From NCBI GenBank assembly GCA_025452255.1, contig CP104975.1, forward strand, positions 62,001 through 126,000: 64,000 nt of DNA. The letters are read 5' to 3'. How positions within the stretch are numbered: the stretch's first letter is position 1; every line of letters starts with the position of its first letter. Below are positions 48,837 to 61,039 of this stretch, in pieces. A program made the position numbers and the translations under genes. Source of the DNA: Devosia sp. A8/3-2. Its GTDB lineage: Bacteria; Pseudomonadota; Alphaproteobacteria; Rhizobiales; Devosiaceae. The notes beneath the pieces are model-generated. The model did not search any database. It was not told where the DNA came from and worked only from the letters and a program-made list of their open reading frames with translations.

Positions 48837-51800
48837 TTACACGAACCTGAAATCGGACGCGGTGAGTTCATCCATAGCGACACCATGAAGGATGATCCGC
48901 TGACCGTTGTCCAAATGCAGCCACGTATTGCCACCCCATTCCTCAGCGTCGGCCAGCAGGCTGGCGAAGTCGAGCGCGTCGCCGCTGTGAATTTCGAGCG
49001 TGTCGACCCCGACGGTGAAGTCATCGATTTCGTCCCGGCCAAGGCCCGGGCTGAATGAGAACGTATCCGCCCCTTCCCCACCGACCAGCCAGTCATCGCC
49101 GCTACCCCCTTCGAGCAGGTCGTCCCCAGCACCGCCAAACAGCGAGTCGTCACTGGCACCGCCAATGAGGACATCGTTGCCGTTGCCGCCATGGAATTCG
49201 TCACTCTGGGCAGTCCCTATCAGGGTGTCGCTGCCGGCCGTGCCGGTCATGGTCAGACCACCGGAGCTGTTGCCGTAAAGGAACATGAAGATGTCGGCCT
49301 TGGACCAAACATTGCCGGCACTGTCCATGATGGTTTCTGACACCATAATTGCCGTCCATGCGAAGGTAGTCCTTGATCAGGATCGAGCCACCGTCGCCCG
49401 CGCCTGACGAGGTGGGATTGATGGTGATCAGCAAGTCCTGACCGGATGCGGAGATGACGGTTTGCGTCAGACCATTAACGCCTTGCACCTGCAGTATGTC
49501 CGCAGTGCCACCGGCGCTCCCTTCATGACAATCACATCATTGCCGCCGCCGTGGTGTAGACATAGGTGTCGTTGCCAGTACCGCCAGACAGCGCGTTGTT
49601 GCCGACATTCCCCGGATCACATTGCCAAGCGCATTACCGGCACCGCTGGTATTGCCGGTTCCGGTAAGCACCGGGTTTTCGACGTGGGCGCCCAAAGCAT
49701 ACGATATCGATGAGCGCACCCAATCCGTGCCCTCGCCGGATAGCTCGGTGACGACGTCGCCGGCGTTGTCGACGATGAAGGTGTCGCTGCCGATGCCGCC
49801 GACCAGAGTGTCGGCGCCTATTCCGCCATCGAGCGTATCATTGCCGGCACCGCCATTCAGCACATTGTCGAGCTCGCTGCCGGTGATGATGTTGTTTAGG
49901 CCATTGCCCGTCCCGCTGACGGCCGATGCTCCAACCGGGGTTAGGTTCTCGACGTTGCTGCCCAATGTAGTGCTAATGGACGAGACGACGAGATCGACCC
50001 CTTCGCCACTGGCTTCAACAATGACGTCTCCGGCAGCATCGACATAATAGGTGTCGTTGCCCAAGCCGCCGCTCATGATATCGGCACCGGCCCCACCGTC
50101 GAGCGTGTCATGACCAGCACCACCACTCAGGATATTGTTGGCGGCATTGCCGATAATGTCATTGTCGAGCCCGTTGCCAGTCCCATTGATCGCAGCAGAA
50201 CCCGTCAAGGTGAGATTCTCGGTGTCCGAGGTCAGCGAATAGGTGATCGCAGAGCGAACATGGTCGATGCCTTGCCCGGAACTCTCGGCAACCACGTCCC
50301 CAACATCATCCACGATGTAGGTGTCGTCACCAGAGCCACCGGTCAAATAGTCGGCTCCTGCCCCACCATCCAACCAGTCGGCTCCGCCGCTGCCGAACAG
50401 GCTATCGTCGCCGGTGCCGCCGTAGAAGTGGTCGTCTCCGGAATGACCGTAAAGCTTGTCATTCCCATCCTCGCCCGAGATCTCAGCTCGGTTGCCGACC
50501 ACCGTCAGCGTATCGTTGCCGGCGCCACCATGCAGACGACCATTGTCGCTTACCGGGATCAATTCGTCGGCAAAGCCACTGCCACGCAGGCCTTCGATCG
50601 AGCTATAGGTGTCGCCTGCAGCCTCACCGGTATTAGACGACGGAGCGCCCGTATGTGCATAAATACCAGCGGTTGCAGCGGCATAGGACGCGTAGTCAAA
50701 TCCAGCCCTGCCGTTGTGGGCATCCGCACCTGCTCCACCGACCAATGTATCGTCGCCATCGCCGCCAAAGAGTGTGTCGTCACCCAGTCCGCCGGTAAGG
50801 GCATTGTCGGCGGTATTGCCGGAGATGGTGTTGTTGAAAGCGTTGCCAGTACCGTTGATAGCTTCGGCGCCGGTGAGCGTCAGATGCTCGACATACGCTC
50901 CGAGCACATAATCGATGGATGAGCGAATGAGGTCAGCGCCTTCGCCTGTGCCCTCGGTCACCGTGTCGCCGATATCGTCAACGACATAGATATCGTCGCC
51001 AATGCCACCAATCAGAATGTCGGCGCCAATGCCGCCATCCAACGTATCGTTGCCGGCGCCACCCACCAGAATGTTGGATGCAGAATTACCGACAAGCACA
51101 TTATCGAGCCCGTTGCCGGTGCCGTTGATGGCTTGGTTTCCGGTCAGGGTCAGGTTTTCGACGTAAGCTCCCAATGAATAGGAGATCGACGAGTGCACCG
51201 TGTCTGTGCCGCCGCCTGAAGCCTCAACCACCGTGTCCCCGGCGTCATCGACGACATAGCTGTCATCGCCTGCCCCACCAACCATCCAATCGGCGCCTAA
51301 GCCCCCGTTCAGCAGGTCGTTGCCGCTATTGCCGTGCAAGGTATCCTTGCCGTCGCCCCCGTAGAGAAGGTCATCACTGCATGCCCGTGCAACGCATCGT
51401 CGCCCGCCTCGCCATGCAGCTCAGCATTGCTACCCACAGCGGTAAGGACGTCATTCCCCGCCCCGCCATAGATGCGACTGTTGTTCCCCACCGGGACCAG
51501 CTGGTCGGCAAATGCGCTGCCGCGAAGTCCCTCGATGGAACTATAAGTGTCGCCCGCCGCCTCTCCGCTATTAGCGCCGGCATTTCCGGTATGGGCATAC
51601 ACACCGCTCGTTGCATGCTCATAGGAGGCGATATCAAAGCCCGAACCGCCATTGAGAACATCGGCACCGCCGCCGCCCCTCAGGACGTCGTTGCCGTCGC
51701 CGCCCATGAGAACATTGGCCGCCTCGTTGCCGACCAACTCATTGTCCAGAGCATTGCCGGTACCGTTGATCCCAGCAGTTCCCGTCAGCGTGAGGTTCTC

Positions 51801-54800
51801 GACGTGAGCACCCGGGATGTAGGTGAGGGATGAGCGGACCAGGTCAGTGCCTTCACCGGCCAATTCCGTCACCACATCGCCGGCGGCATCGATGATATAG
51901 GTATCGTCCCCTGCTCCGCCGGCTAGCGTGTCGTTGCCCGACCCGCCATCGAGTGTATTGGCAGCTGTATTGCCGGTGATGACGTTGTCGAGTTCATTGC
52001 CGGTTCCATTGATCGCCTCAGTACCAATAAGGGTCAAATTCTCGACATTAGCGCCCAAGGCATAGCTGGCCGATGATCTGACAAGGTCAGTACCCTCGCC
52101 CGCGGCCTCGACAACGACATCGCCGCCATTGTCGACGACATAGATATCGTTACCGGTCCCGCCGACCATGTGGTCGGCGCCTGCGGCGCCATCCAGTGGT
52201 GTCGTTGCCGCCATTGCCAACTAGCACGTCGTTCCAGCGGCCGCCGATCAGGACATCATCGCCCTCGGTACCGACGATATTAAGCGTTTGACCATTGGCA
52301 TGTGAGGTGACAACCGAGACAATCTCGAAATTGCCACTGGCGTTCCCGGTGGAGACCGTCTTGACCGCGCTGCCATCGACACGCACGACGACCTGTTCGC
52401 GGTAATCCACGGTGCCATCATTGTTCGAGTCTCGATCCAATGTGGTAATCAGTCCATCGGAGCTGATAGACATTACCCCGCTGGCGACGATAGCGCCGGC
52501 CGCGTCCTTGTCGGTAATCAGGCCGCGTTGAGAACCATCGATGCGCGAGGTCCAAACCTCCTCGTGCTCGAATGTCCCGTTGCCGTCATAATCCGCCAGA
52601 ACAACCTTCGTCAGTGAATCGGCACTCACCGTCACAGTCGTAGCGGCGGCCGTTGTGGCATTCGCCGAGATCGCCGATACCCATTTGACCTCGCCGGCCA
52701 GAACGGGCTCGCTTCGCGCAAGCGGTCCATCGGTCACCGTTGTTACGGTCAGAACCATCGAGACGCCGAACAGTCACCACCTCCTCGTCGATCGTTCCGT
52801 CGCCAAAAATATCAATAGTGGACCGCTCGGTTTTGCCATCGGCACTCACTGTCACGACAGCGACCTGCTGAAGAACTGGTGAGATGGCCGTCACTGTACT
52901 GTCGCTGGCTCTGTTGCTGATCTGATAGAGTTCGATCCGCTCCTCGGTGGAACCATCAGCATAGTCGCGCTAGTGTGGACCGTGCTGCGGTCGTAGATGC
53001 CATCACCGTCGAGATCCTGCTGAGCAGTGCTCGAGCGGCCATCGGCGCTCTTGGTCGTCACCGTGCGACTGGTGATGCCGCCAGAGGGATTAAAGTCACG
53101 GACGTCGATCGTCGTGCTGCCATCGACGTGCTGCACCATGTCCTTGACTCGGTCGACAACGCCGTCGCCATTCGCGTCTCGGCTAAGTTTTACAATTCGA
53201 CCGTCGGCACTGGTCTCATTGACGGTCCGCTCCCGCAGAACGGTTCCGGCCCCATCCAACTTCAGAAACAGTCACAATGGTGGAGCCGTCGGCCAATGTC
53301 AGCGTCTCGGTCGTCGTGGTTTTGTCGAAGCCTCCAATGCCATCCGGATCCTCCTGAACAGTTACCGTGCGACCGTCGGCGCTGCTGGTGGTGACCGTTT
53401 GCGACAGCGGAGCCCCACCAAAGGTGGTGTTGGTCACGGTTTCAGTGGTGGTGCCATTGGCATTCTTGGAAATGACCTTGGTCGAAACCTCATCGAACGT
53501 TCCAAGTCCGTCGGTATTCCAGCGCGTGGTTTCCGTCTGGCCATCGCCCGACGTCGTCACTTCGAACTGGGACGTGAGTGTGCTCCCGGAGAAGTAGCTC
53601 GTCGTTTGAGTGGTCGAGCCGTCGGCCCCAAACGTCGTGGCATCTTCGCGGCTTGCGGTGAACACTCCCGAGCCTGTCAAATCCCATTGCGCCGTGACAA
53701 CACGGCCATTGGCCGAAGTCGTGATGACAGCTCTGTCCAGCACCGTCACGGTGTAGCTTGGGTTTTCCGCAGCGGGATCACCGCCGGCAAGATCTGCATT
53801 GGTGACGGTTTGGACCTTACTGCCGTCGGCGTTCAAAACCGTGACGTCCTCAGTCTGCGTTTCCGCTGGGCCATCACCATTGGCATCGAAGCGAACAGTG
53901 GTCGTGAGCCCGTTGGCGCTTGTAGTAACGTACTTTCCGCCGCTTGTGCCAAACTCGCGCGTGCCGGCCAGAGCGACGGCGCCGTCCATCGACGACACCC
54001 TTCTGGTCCCGTCCGCCGTGGTCTGCTGAACGACAGTCTCATCGATGACGCCGTCGCCGTTTATGTCGTCCGTGACCCGGGCAACCGAGCCATCGGCGCT
54101 TGCGACAACAATCGTTCGATCATTGAGCTGTCCGGATGCATTCAGATTCTGAAACAGTTTTCGTGGTCGATCCATCGGCGTTGACGACGACGGTTTCCGT
54201 GCGCGACCGGGTAACGCCCTGTCCTAAAGCCTCCCAGACAGTGAGGATCGTAAGTCCGTCGCCACTCGTTGTCGTGGTGGTCTTCCCCTCGACTGTGCTT
54301 GGCCCTTTATACGTGGTGACCGTTCGCGTCCCGGAACCGTCGGCGTTGAGAATCGTCACATCGGTGGACCGGCGATCGATAGTTCCGTCCCCGTTGAGGT
54401 CACTATCGATGGTCGTCGACAACCCATTTCCGCTGACAACAGCTGTACTGGTGGACTGCAACGTGCCCGTTGCGGCGACATATGTACTGGTCGTGGTCTG
54501 CACAGAACCATTGGCCAATGTGACCGTATTGGCGCTCACATCCACGTCGGCATCGCCATCAAGATCGACGGCCTTGGCGGCGCTCAGGCCATCGCCGCTG
54601 CGCGTCACCACGCTGCGGGAAATAAGGCCATTATCGGCGTTGCGCGTTTCTGAGGTCACCGTAGTGGAACCATCTGCCCCCAGAACGGTGGTTTCCGTCT
54701 GAACCAGTCCGCGGTCGAGTCAGCGCCAAAGAAAGTGCTGACCGCTTTGGTCAATCCATCGTCGCTGACCACCCCGATGGTTTTGCCCAATTGCAGACTT

Positions 54801-57800
54801 CCGTCGGCACTGCTGTTGGTAATTGTGCGTGTGCGCGACCCGTCCGCTCCCAGTGTGGTCACATCCAGGGGTACGGCTATCCGTGCTGCCATCACCGTTC
54901 ACATCGCTAAGCGTGGTGATCGATAGGCCATTCCCGCTGGTGGTAACGGTCGTCGTGGCAACGCGGTTCGCCAAAGACAGCGCTGTTCCAGAGTAGCTGG
55001 TACTGGAAAGCGTGGTCGAACCGTCGGCGTTGAGAGCCAGTGCCGACTCTTGCGAGCCGTCATAGTCGGCATCGCCGTCGGCATCTGACCGGATAGTGGT
55101 AACCAGCCCATCGGCGCTGATCGTTTTCACCGAACGCCCAAGCAGAATGGCTCCATCCGGGCTATAGCCCCAACTGGTCTGGACCTTGCTGCCATCGGCA
55201 TTGCTTACCGTGGTGGTAACGGTCTCGGGCGACGGATTCGCGCCCACATAGGTGCTCGTCGTAACCGTCAGCCGATCGGCGCTAATCAACGTGATTGCCC
55301 CGGCGGACTGGGTCAGGTTAGCGCCCGAGAGCGTAATGGTTGTCTCGGTGACGGAACCATCGCCATTGAGAACCTTGGTAGTCTGCGCCACCGTGTGGGG
55401 AGCCGTTTCTTCGCCACGGAAGCTTTGGGTCGTCACCGACAAGCCATTCGCGCTGGTGGTGGTTACGACCTTCTGAATGGTCGTGGATCCTGCGCCGTTG
55501 AGCAAGGTCTCGGTCACCACCGAAGAACCATCGGGGTTGACGACCTTGGTGATGTTCTGGGTAGCGTCATTAACGCCATCACCATTGGCGTCGATCTGAA
55601 CGGATTTGCTCAAGCCATCGCTGGTGGTCGTCGCGATAGTCTTTGAAAGCAGAGTGGAGCCGTTGGGCGAATAGATCGAACTCGTTTCAATCGCGTTGCT
55701 GCCCGACAGGGTTACGGTTTGCACCCGGTCATGCACACCATCCCCATTGACGTCGATATTGGTGGTGCGGGTTTTTCCGTCGGCGCTCCGAGTCGAAGTC
55801 GATGTGTTGAGAACTGTGCCGTTCCCGCTTCTGGTCTCGATTGTTTGTGTCGTGCTGCCATCGGCGGCGAAGGTTTTGACATCGCTAACGACCATATCGT
55901 TATCGCCGTCACCGTCGACATCCGAGCGCGTCGTCTTGCTATGGCCATCGCCGCTGAGATCGGTAACCAGCTCGGCGCGCAGCGACAGATCGCCATTCGA
56001 TCGGCTGATCGTCGTGGTGGTGCTGCCGTCTGCGTTGCGCACGATAACGCTGTTGATGCTGACGTCCGTCGTCCCATCACCGTCGGCATCGCTGACGATG
56101 GATTTGGCGCTGCCATCGGCCGAACTCGTCGTCACGGTCTTCTCGACCCGGTGGGCACTTGTGGTACCACTGCCCGCATATTTGGTGACGGTTTCGGTCC
56201 TTGCCCCACTGCCCGCCACCGACGTCGTTTCCACGCGTGTCGCGTTAATCAGCGCCGCTGCCGGTCAATTCGACCTGAACTGTCTTGCTGAGTCCGTCGG
56301 CCGTCGTGGTAGTGGAGATCTCATCACGGGCGCTACCGTCCGGATTGGTATTTTGGATCGTCACCGTCTGGCTGCCATCGCTGGCGGTCACGCGGGTCTC
56401 GACACGGTCAAAGATCGTGCCAGATCCGGTGGAGTCCGAGCTTACCGTTGTCGTCTTGCCATCGGCGCTTGTCGTAGTGACCTGCCGGCGAGCAAGAATA
56501 CCGCTATCGCCATCATAATCGAGGATCGTTTCGGTGACGACACCGCTGCCGTCGACCACCCGGGTCTCCGTCTGCCGGCGGTCGGTGACACCATCGCCGT
56601 CGCTGTCGAACTCGGTCGTACGCGACAGACCGCTGGAACTGATCGTCGACGTCGTACGATGCGCAAGACTCCCGTCGGGTCGAGCCGCATTATTGACGAT
56701 CGTTGTGGAACCATCACCATTCAAGGTCACGGTCTTGGTGACGACGTAGCCCTCGCTTTCGTAGACTAGTCGCACATCACCGGCACGGCCGGTGCTGCCG
56801 TCGCTCTTGGTGAAGGTACTTGTTCCAGCTATGCGAGATCCGTCGGCCAGCACAATCTCCTGATTGTTGCTGATCAGATCGATGGACGTAATACCGAGTT
56901 CAGTAAGGGTCTTGAGGCTGGTCGTGCCGTCGGGGTTCGTCACCATAACCTTAAACAACGACCAGTCTGCGTCGCCGGCATCGAGTTTGCCGTCATGGTC
57001 GGTGTCAAAGACGTTCAGAAGCGCCTGCAGATCGGATTTGGCGGTTGGATCCCAAGAGGTAAAATCAATCTCAGTGCGCAGATTGATAATGCCGTCATTG
57101 CCCGCATCCCGAACCAGGACGCCATCGCCTGCCCCAGCCCACGCGGTGCGATGAAGTTTGCCGTCACCGGCCATGTCGAAGAACATATTGGACGACGACA
57201 ACGGATCGACGTCGATGCCGTCGCCATTGAGGTCCGGGACGATCGGGCTCGCGATAGAACTTGAGTTGCTGTCGAAAGGGCTATCCCATCCGGTGTCGGT
57301 ATTGTAGCTGCCGATCTGCTGGCCACTTCTTGACCCCCAGTTGCTACCGGGAGAATTGACGGTTTGACCAGTAACCCGGTTGGTCATGGAGCCATCAGCA
57401 TTAATCTTGTAGGTTGATCCATCGGGCGAAGAATAAATCTTGCCGACTTCGGCTCGCGTGCCGGACGCCAAATAAACAGTCCGACCACCATCCGGTGAGG
57501 CGCCCGGCGGTCCTTTGGACGGCGCGGGGAGATCATCGGGATCGCCGGATGAGAACATAGACGAGTCAAGTATCTTGCCGGTGTCGGGGTCCTTTGTGAC
57601 AATTTGACCCTTGGCATTGCGGTACTGCACCACCCACTGGGTGGAGCCGTCCGCCATGGTGGCCTGACGCAATAGGTCGGTTCTGCCAGTGCTTCGGCTG
57701 CTGGGAGTGTATTTCGCTTGTCGAGCCGGCGTTAAAAACTGCCTGAGGAAATACTCTCCTGTGACTGAAACGACACTCCCATCGCTCAGCACAATTCGAC

Positions 57801-58719
57801 TATCGGAGGCAAGAATGTCGGCTATTGACCGGAATTGACCGAAAGCATCAAGGAAATGGTGACTCGGTGTAACAGTTAGCCCAGTCGATAAAACGATCCA
57901 CGTATCGGTTATGTTACTAAACGTAGCCACTACTTTTCTTGGTACCAAGGATTCGTCCACACCCTCAAAGGAAAGGACCACATCTCCAACTTTGACCAGT
58001 TCAATCTCTACTTCCTCACCGGAAGAAAGCAATATACGCGTTCCAGCAGCGAAGCATAAGTGCTCGTCAAGCGAGTCAACAATTCTTCCTGCCTGTTCGA
58101 GCAGCTCCAACCCCTCTGGTCCCAATTTCGGAAAATACCCACCGGGATTCGCCGCCATCCCGGCCATAACTTTATCAAGACCAAGATTATAGAACTGAAC
58201 GACAAGCCCTGCTTGTTCCGCCCTAGTGAGACTATCGAAATACCCGGGGACGGCATTGCTGCGGAAGAAATCAGTCGCTTGGCGCGCCATCACAGCGGCC
58301 AACTTTATGCTGATATCGCTGTTTTCATTAAGTAGATCTTGAACCAGCCTTTTCGGATCATCGTGGTATATTGCGGTAAGGTCCAGTGGATCGCTGTATC
58401 CAGGATACACAGATTGGTAGTATTCTATCAGATCAAGGGCGGTTCCTATCTCGATATTTCCAGGACCCAGTCCGAGCCGATCAACAAGCCCACTTTCAAT
58501 ATCGAAGCGACCGAGGTTACTTGCAACAATATCCCCCAGCAACTCCCTTGCCCACGATGAAGGCTGTGCGCGGTCGCTGATCTCCTCTCCTATTGATCCT
58601 GCGACCGCTAAAGGATCTACTCCCATTATAGAAGAATAGTAGCTGATCGAGTTACGATGCGAATATATATACTCGAAGGCGTAGTCACTATATGGACGTC
58701 GATCCATTTCATCACCCAT
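48837..58719 (-). CDS. Giant RTX calcium-binding secreted protein with Hint-like domain and DGDG repeat array, frame broken
   Basis: About 3,290 residues. Residues 1-215: helical domain (DPLAVAGSIGEEISDRAQ; GLGPGNIEIGTALDL) that may be lysozyme-like. Residues 222-325: Hint-like domain (CFAAGTRILL, VGDVVLSF, LTVTPSHHFLD). About 490-660: module seen in large RTX proteins (VPDLNGDGIDVDPL, GAGDGVLVRDAGNDGIINL, NVFDTDHDGKLDAGDADW). Then some 25 units of roughly 55-60 residues (TTTSADGLSKTV, DxDGDGxxD, NADGSxTxTxT), probably calcium-binding. From about 52,200 down: serralysin-type RTX repeats (GGAGNDTLDGG) and a C-terminal export signal (ELTASDFRFV). The first 824 codons are unbroken; about ten breaks follow. 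Exported by the downstream PrtD/PrtE-type genes. Target unknown. Confidence 0.88.
48870..52220 (-). repeat. RTX nonapeptide repeat region
   Basis: GGxGxDxLx-type nonapeptides form several blocks separated by a recurring spacer (TYVVDDAGDTVVEA-like, then RSSISYSLGAYVENLTLTG, INGTGNGLDN). Units of roughly 95-135 residues are repeated about seven or eight times. Each block should fold into a calcium-dependent parallel beta-roll after secretion. Very similar units at the DNA level make misassembly possible. Confidence 0.85.
52230..56720 (-). repeat. Tandem DGDG-repeat array inside the RTX gene
   Basis: Roughly 25 tandem units of about 165-180 bases coding for TTTSADGLxxT, xxDxDGDGxxD and xxxNADGSxTxT. 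The spacing of acidic residues in DxDGDGxxD resembles EF-hand-like or thrombospondin type 3 calcium loops. Units have diverged, so this is an old expansion. Confidence 0.8.
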
Positions 58720-58728
58720 CGAATTTAA

Positions 58729-59112
58729 TTATCCAAATACTGAAGCCGTGTAGTAAACGGAAATAAAACTTACTAGCGATATTATGGAGAAAGCCATATA
58801 TACCCGGCCTTCCTGAGCATATGTGCGACCGTGGTACCGCTCGATTTGCAAGACCCCATAAAATAGATACGAAATAACAAGGGGTAAGAAGACGATTGTT
58901 GAATAAATAATCGTGACTGGATGCAGTGGCGCAAATTGCAAACTCCGGCCAGAATCGGCTGGAATAAAGAAATACAAAAGAAGAAATGCAACGCTGAGGA
59001 CGGCCGATATTATATGACGACCGTTACGACGCAGAACAATTTTCCGGTTTGAAGCTAGTAATACTGCCCCACAAAATATTCCGACCAATATATAGGCGTA
59101 TACAAAGTACAA
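58729..59112 (-). CDS. Small four-helix membrane protein upstream of the RTX gene, candidate immunity protein
   Basis: 127 residues from a TTG with GGGTGG upstream. Four hydrophobic segments: FVYAYILVGIFCGAVLLAS, HIISAVLSVAFLLLYFFIP, TIIYSTIVFLPLVISYLFYG, YMAFSIISLVSFISVYY. No family recognised. It ends nine bases before the RTX start on the same strand and is more AT-rich than its neighbours, as is the first 600 bases of the RTX gene. This arrangement suits a cognate immunity protein for an antibacterial RTX effector, but that is inference. Confidence 0.65.
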   Translation of the reverse strand: MYFVYAYILVGIFCGAVLLASNRKIVLRRNGRHIISAVLSVAFLLLYFFIPADSGRSLQFAPLHPVTIIYSTIVFLPLVISYLFYGVLQIERYHGRTYAQEGRVYMAFSIISLVSFISVYYTASVFG

Positions 59113-59560
59113 TTGCTATCCACCCGGAAATACTAAGCGCCAGTTAGCAGCATAGTTCGAAATGTACTATCTTTGGCTTGTATCGCTGTTCCAAATATTG
59201 CAATGCAACGACACAGGTCCGCAGCGACTCGCAGCGCGCCAAAAGGCGCCAACCATTCCACCGACCACGGTAGTAGGCGCAACCGCCCTCAATGAAACGC
59301 TAGTTTAATTGAAAGATGACCCGCTAAGTGTTTTGGCGCGCCCCTCCACTCGCAAATCTTGAGAGAACAAAGCATGGTTCCACCGCGGCGACAATGGGGC
59401 AAAACTATGACAGTAAAAATAAATGTGTCACGAAATCTGAGGAGTTTGATCCACCTCTAGCACATAGCTGCGGCAGGAAGGCGTCAAATATGCTCAATGC
59501 GTTCATTCGTCCGCCAACGAAACCTGCAGAGAACAAAGCAAGGTTCGCGCGTGGCCGCGG
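59113..59560. other. Intergenic stretch with no supported gene
   Basis: About 450 bases upstream of the RTX operon and downstream of the beta-lactamase-fold gene. It must hold the RTX operon promoter, but no confident -35/-10 pair could be chosen. Confidence 0.5.
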
Positions 59561-60706
59561 CTAGTCGTGGCGGATGCTGTTCCATGCGCCGTAAAGCGTC
59601 GAATGCAAAAGCTGAAACCGCTCTCCCGCGCGATAAACGACGAGGTTCTTTTCCGGCATAATGTAAAGGATCTGCCCGTTCTGGCCCATGAAATAGGTGA
59701 AGGGACCCTGCAAATCCTCGCCTTTGCGGTCAAGCACGTTCTGCAGTGTGTGGTTGCCATAGTGATCGTTCAGCCGCATGCTCAGGGGAACATCGAGGCC
59801 CAGAAATTCCCGCCACAGGCTATTCGGTAGGAAGGGCTCTGCCACCGATCCGTTGGATCCAAAGAACATGCCGATGCGCAGCCAGTCACGTGCCGTCGCG
59901 TATATGCAGCAATAGGCCGAGACACCGCTTTCGACTGAGGGTTTGCGCCAAACAGCATCTTGTGCGCCGGCGGGCAACCAGATCTTTTCAGATAGCAGCG
60001 TCTCAAGCGGCTGACCGTACAGGCGCTCAAGCACTGCGCCAAGCAGCGCAGTGTTGACGTTCTGGTAGTTGAACGTGTCGGACGGCGCCGCGTCCATTGT
60101 CAGGCCGCCAACAACAGCGTCCAATCCACGGAAGTAAAGACGAGCGACGGGGCCAAAGGGATTGGGAAAGGTGTCGCTGTCCTTATAGCTACCCCGGGCG
60201 CCGAAGCTTGTCGACCTGCTATCGAAATGAACGCCGGAACGCATAGTGAGGACTTTGCGGAGGGTCATGTCGCTCAAGCCGGGCGCCGCAGGCAAGAGCT
60301 CGCCAAGGGTCTGATCCGGGCTCGCGATCTTCTCCTCGGCGAGCGCCTTGAAGATCAGTGCACCAACGAGGCTCTTAGCAATCGAAAATGAATTGAGGCG
60401 CATTTCAGAGGTTGCGCCCGGGGCATAGTGTTCAAGCACAAGCTCACCGTTTCGAGCGGCCGAGAGGGCACTTCCGCCGCTTTCGGCGAAAATCGCGTTA
60501 AGCTTCGGCTCAAGCTCAGTGATAGAAGCGCTTCCAATGAAACCCGGTTGCTGCGCCCCATTCACACGGGCGTATTGGCCCACTTCTCGCCAGACTAGAG
60601 TTGGAGTGCCTTCTACAAGGAGCGCCGTCAGGTAGGGAAAATAGGCGTACAGACCAACCATCCCACCCAACACGAGAACAGTCATCAAACTGAGAAATCG
60701 GCGCAT
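59561..60706 (-). CDS. Serine hydrolase of the beta-lactamase class C / penicillin-binding fold, membrane-anchored
   Basis: 381 residues from the ATG at 60706 (MRRFLSLMTVLVLGGMVGLY), preceded by AGGTGG; an upstream in-frame ATG at 60817 lacks a binding site. The N-terminal helix is a membrane anchor. The SxxK motif is in NSFSIAKSLVGALIF, the YxN motif in TFNYQNVNTALLGAVLERLY. MRSGVHFDS and YATARDWLRIGMFFG are also typical of 6-aminohexanoate-dimer-hydrolase and esterase-like members. The usual HxG/KTG is not obvious. Frame intact. A true beta-lactamase is unlikely; esterase or peptidase is more probable. Confidence 0.87.
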   Translation of the reverse strand: MRRFLSLMTVLVLGGMVGLYAYFPYLTALLVEGTPTLVWREVGQYARVNGAQQPGFIGSASITELEPKLNAIFAESGGSALSAARNGELVLEHYAPGATSEMRLNSFSIAKSLVGALIFKALAEEKIASPDQTLGELLPAAPGLSDMTLRKVLTMRSGVHFDSRSTSFGARGSYKDSDTFPNPFGPVARLYFRGLDAVVGGLTMDAAPSDTFNYQNVNTALLGAVLERLYGQPLETLLSEKIWLPAGAQDAVWRKPSVESGVSAYCCIYATARDWLRIGMFFGSNGSVAEPFLPNSLWREFLGLDVPLSMRLNDHYGNHTLQNVLDRKGEDLQGPFTYFMGQNGQILYIMPEKNLVVYRAGERFQLLHSTLYGAWNSIRHD

Positions 60707-60832
60707 ATGCCACCTGAGAGTTAACAACGACGCAATCCACGATACACCATCCTTAGGAGCTGGATTTGTGTAGGCGGACGCTGGATACTGGCCGATGACA
60801 TTGCGGAAAGTCCCCATGTAGCGGCAGGTTCG

Positions 60833-61024
60833 ATGAAAAAAAACTACGAAGTTATACCCGCAGCACTGTTGGCCCTTGGTTTCGCAATTGTTGTGGCCGT
60901 CGAATTTTTCAATACTGGTCCGCAGTCAAATGCCAGCTCAATGACACGCACACTGCTGGGGAATGTTTTCCTAGTGTTTGGATCGTTGTTCTTGCTGTTG
61001 GTTGTCTTAGGGCCTTTAGTCTAG
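60833..61024 (+). CDS. Small two-helix membrane protein
   Basis: 63 residues, two hydrophobic segments (VIPAALLALGFAIVVAVEFF and LLGNVFLVFGSLFLLLVVLG). No family recognised. It is 16 bases ahead of the next hypothetical gene, so the two may be co-transcribed. Confidence 0.55.
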   Translation: MKKNYEVIPAALLALGFAIVVAVEFFNTGPQSNASSMTRTLLGNVFLVFGSLFLLLVVLGPLV

Positions 61025-61039
61025 GCCCTGCGTTACTTC

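Noticed and set aside
50110-56769. Long plus-strand reading frames opposite the RTX gene (for example 50110-50922, 53027-54184, 55696-56769)
   Set aside because: They are antisense shadows of repetitive, GC-rich coding sequence. They show no family motifs and mirror the repeat period of the RTX gene.
48837-58719. Programmed frameshifting in the RTX gene
   Set aside because: The breaks occur at many unrelated positions, lack common slippery sites, and equal breaks occur in ordinary genes throughout the window.
59561-60706. Beta-lactamase resistance gene
   Set aside because: SxxK and YxN are present, but the third motif is not evident and the sequence looks more like esterase or aminohexanoate-dimer-hydrolase members.
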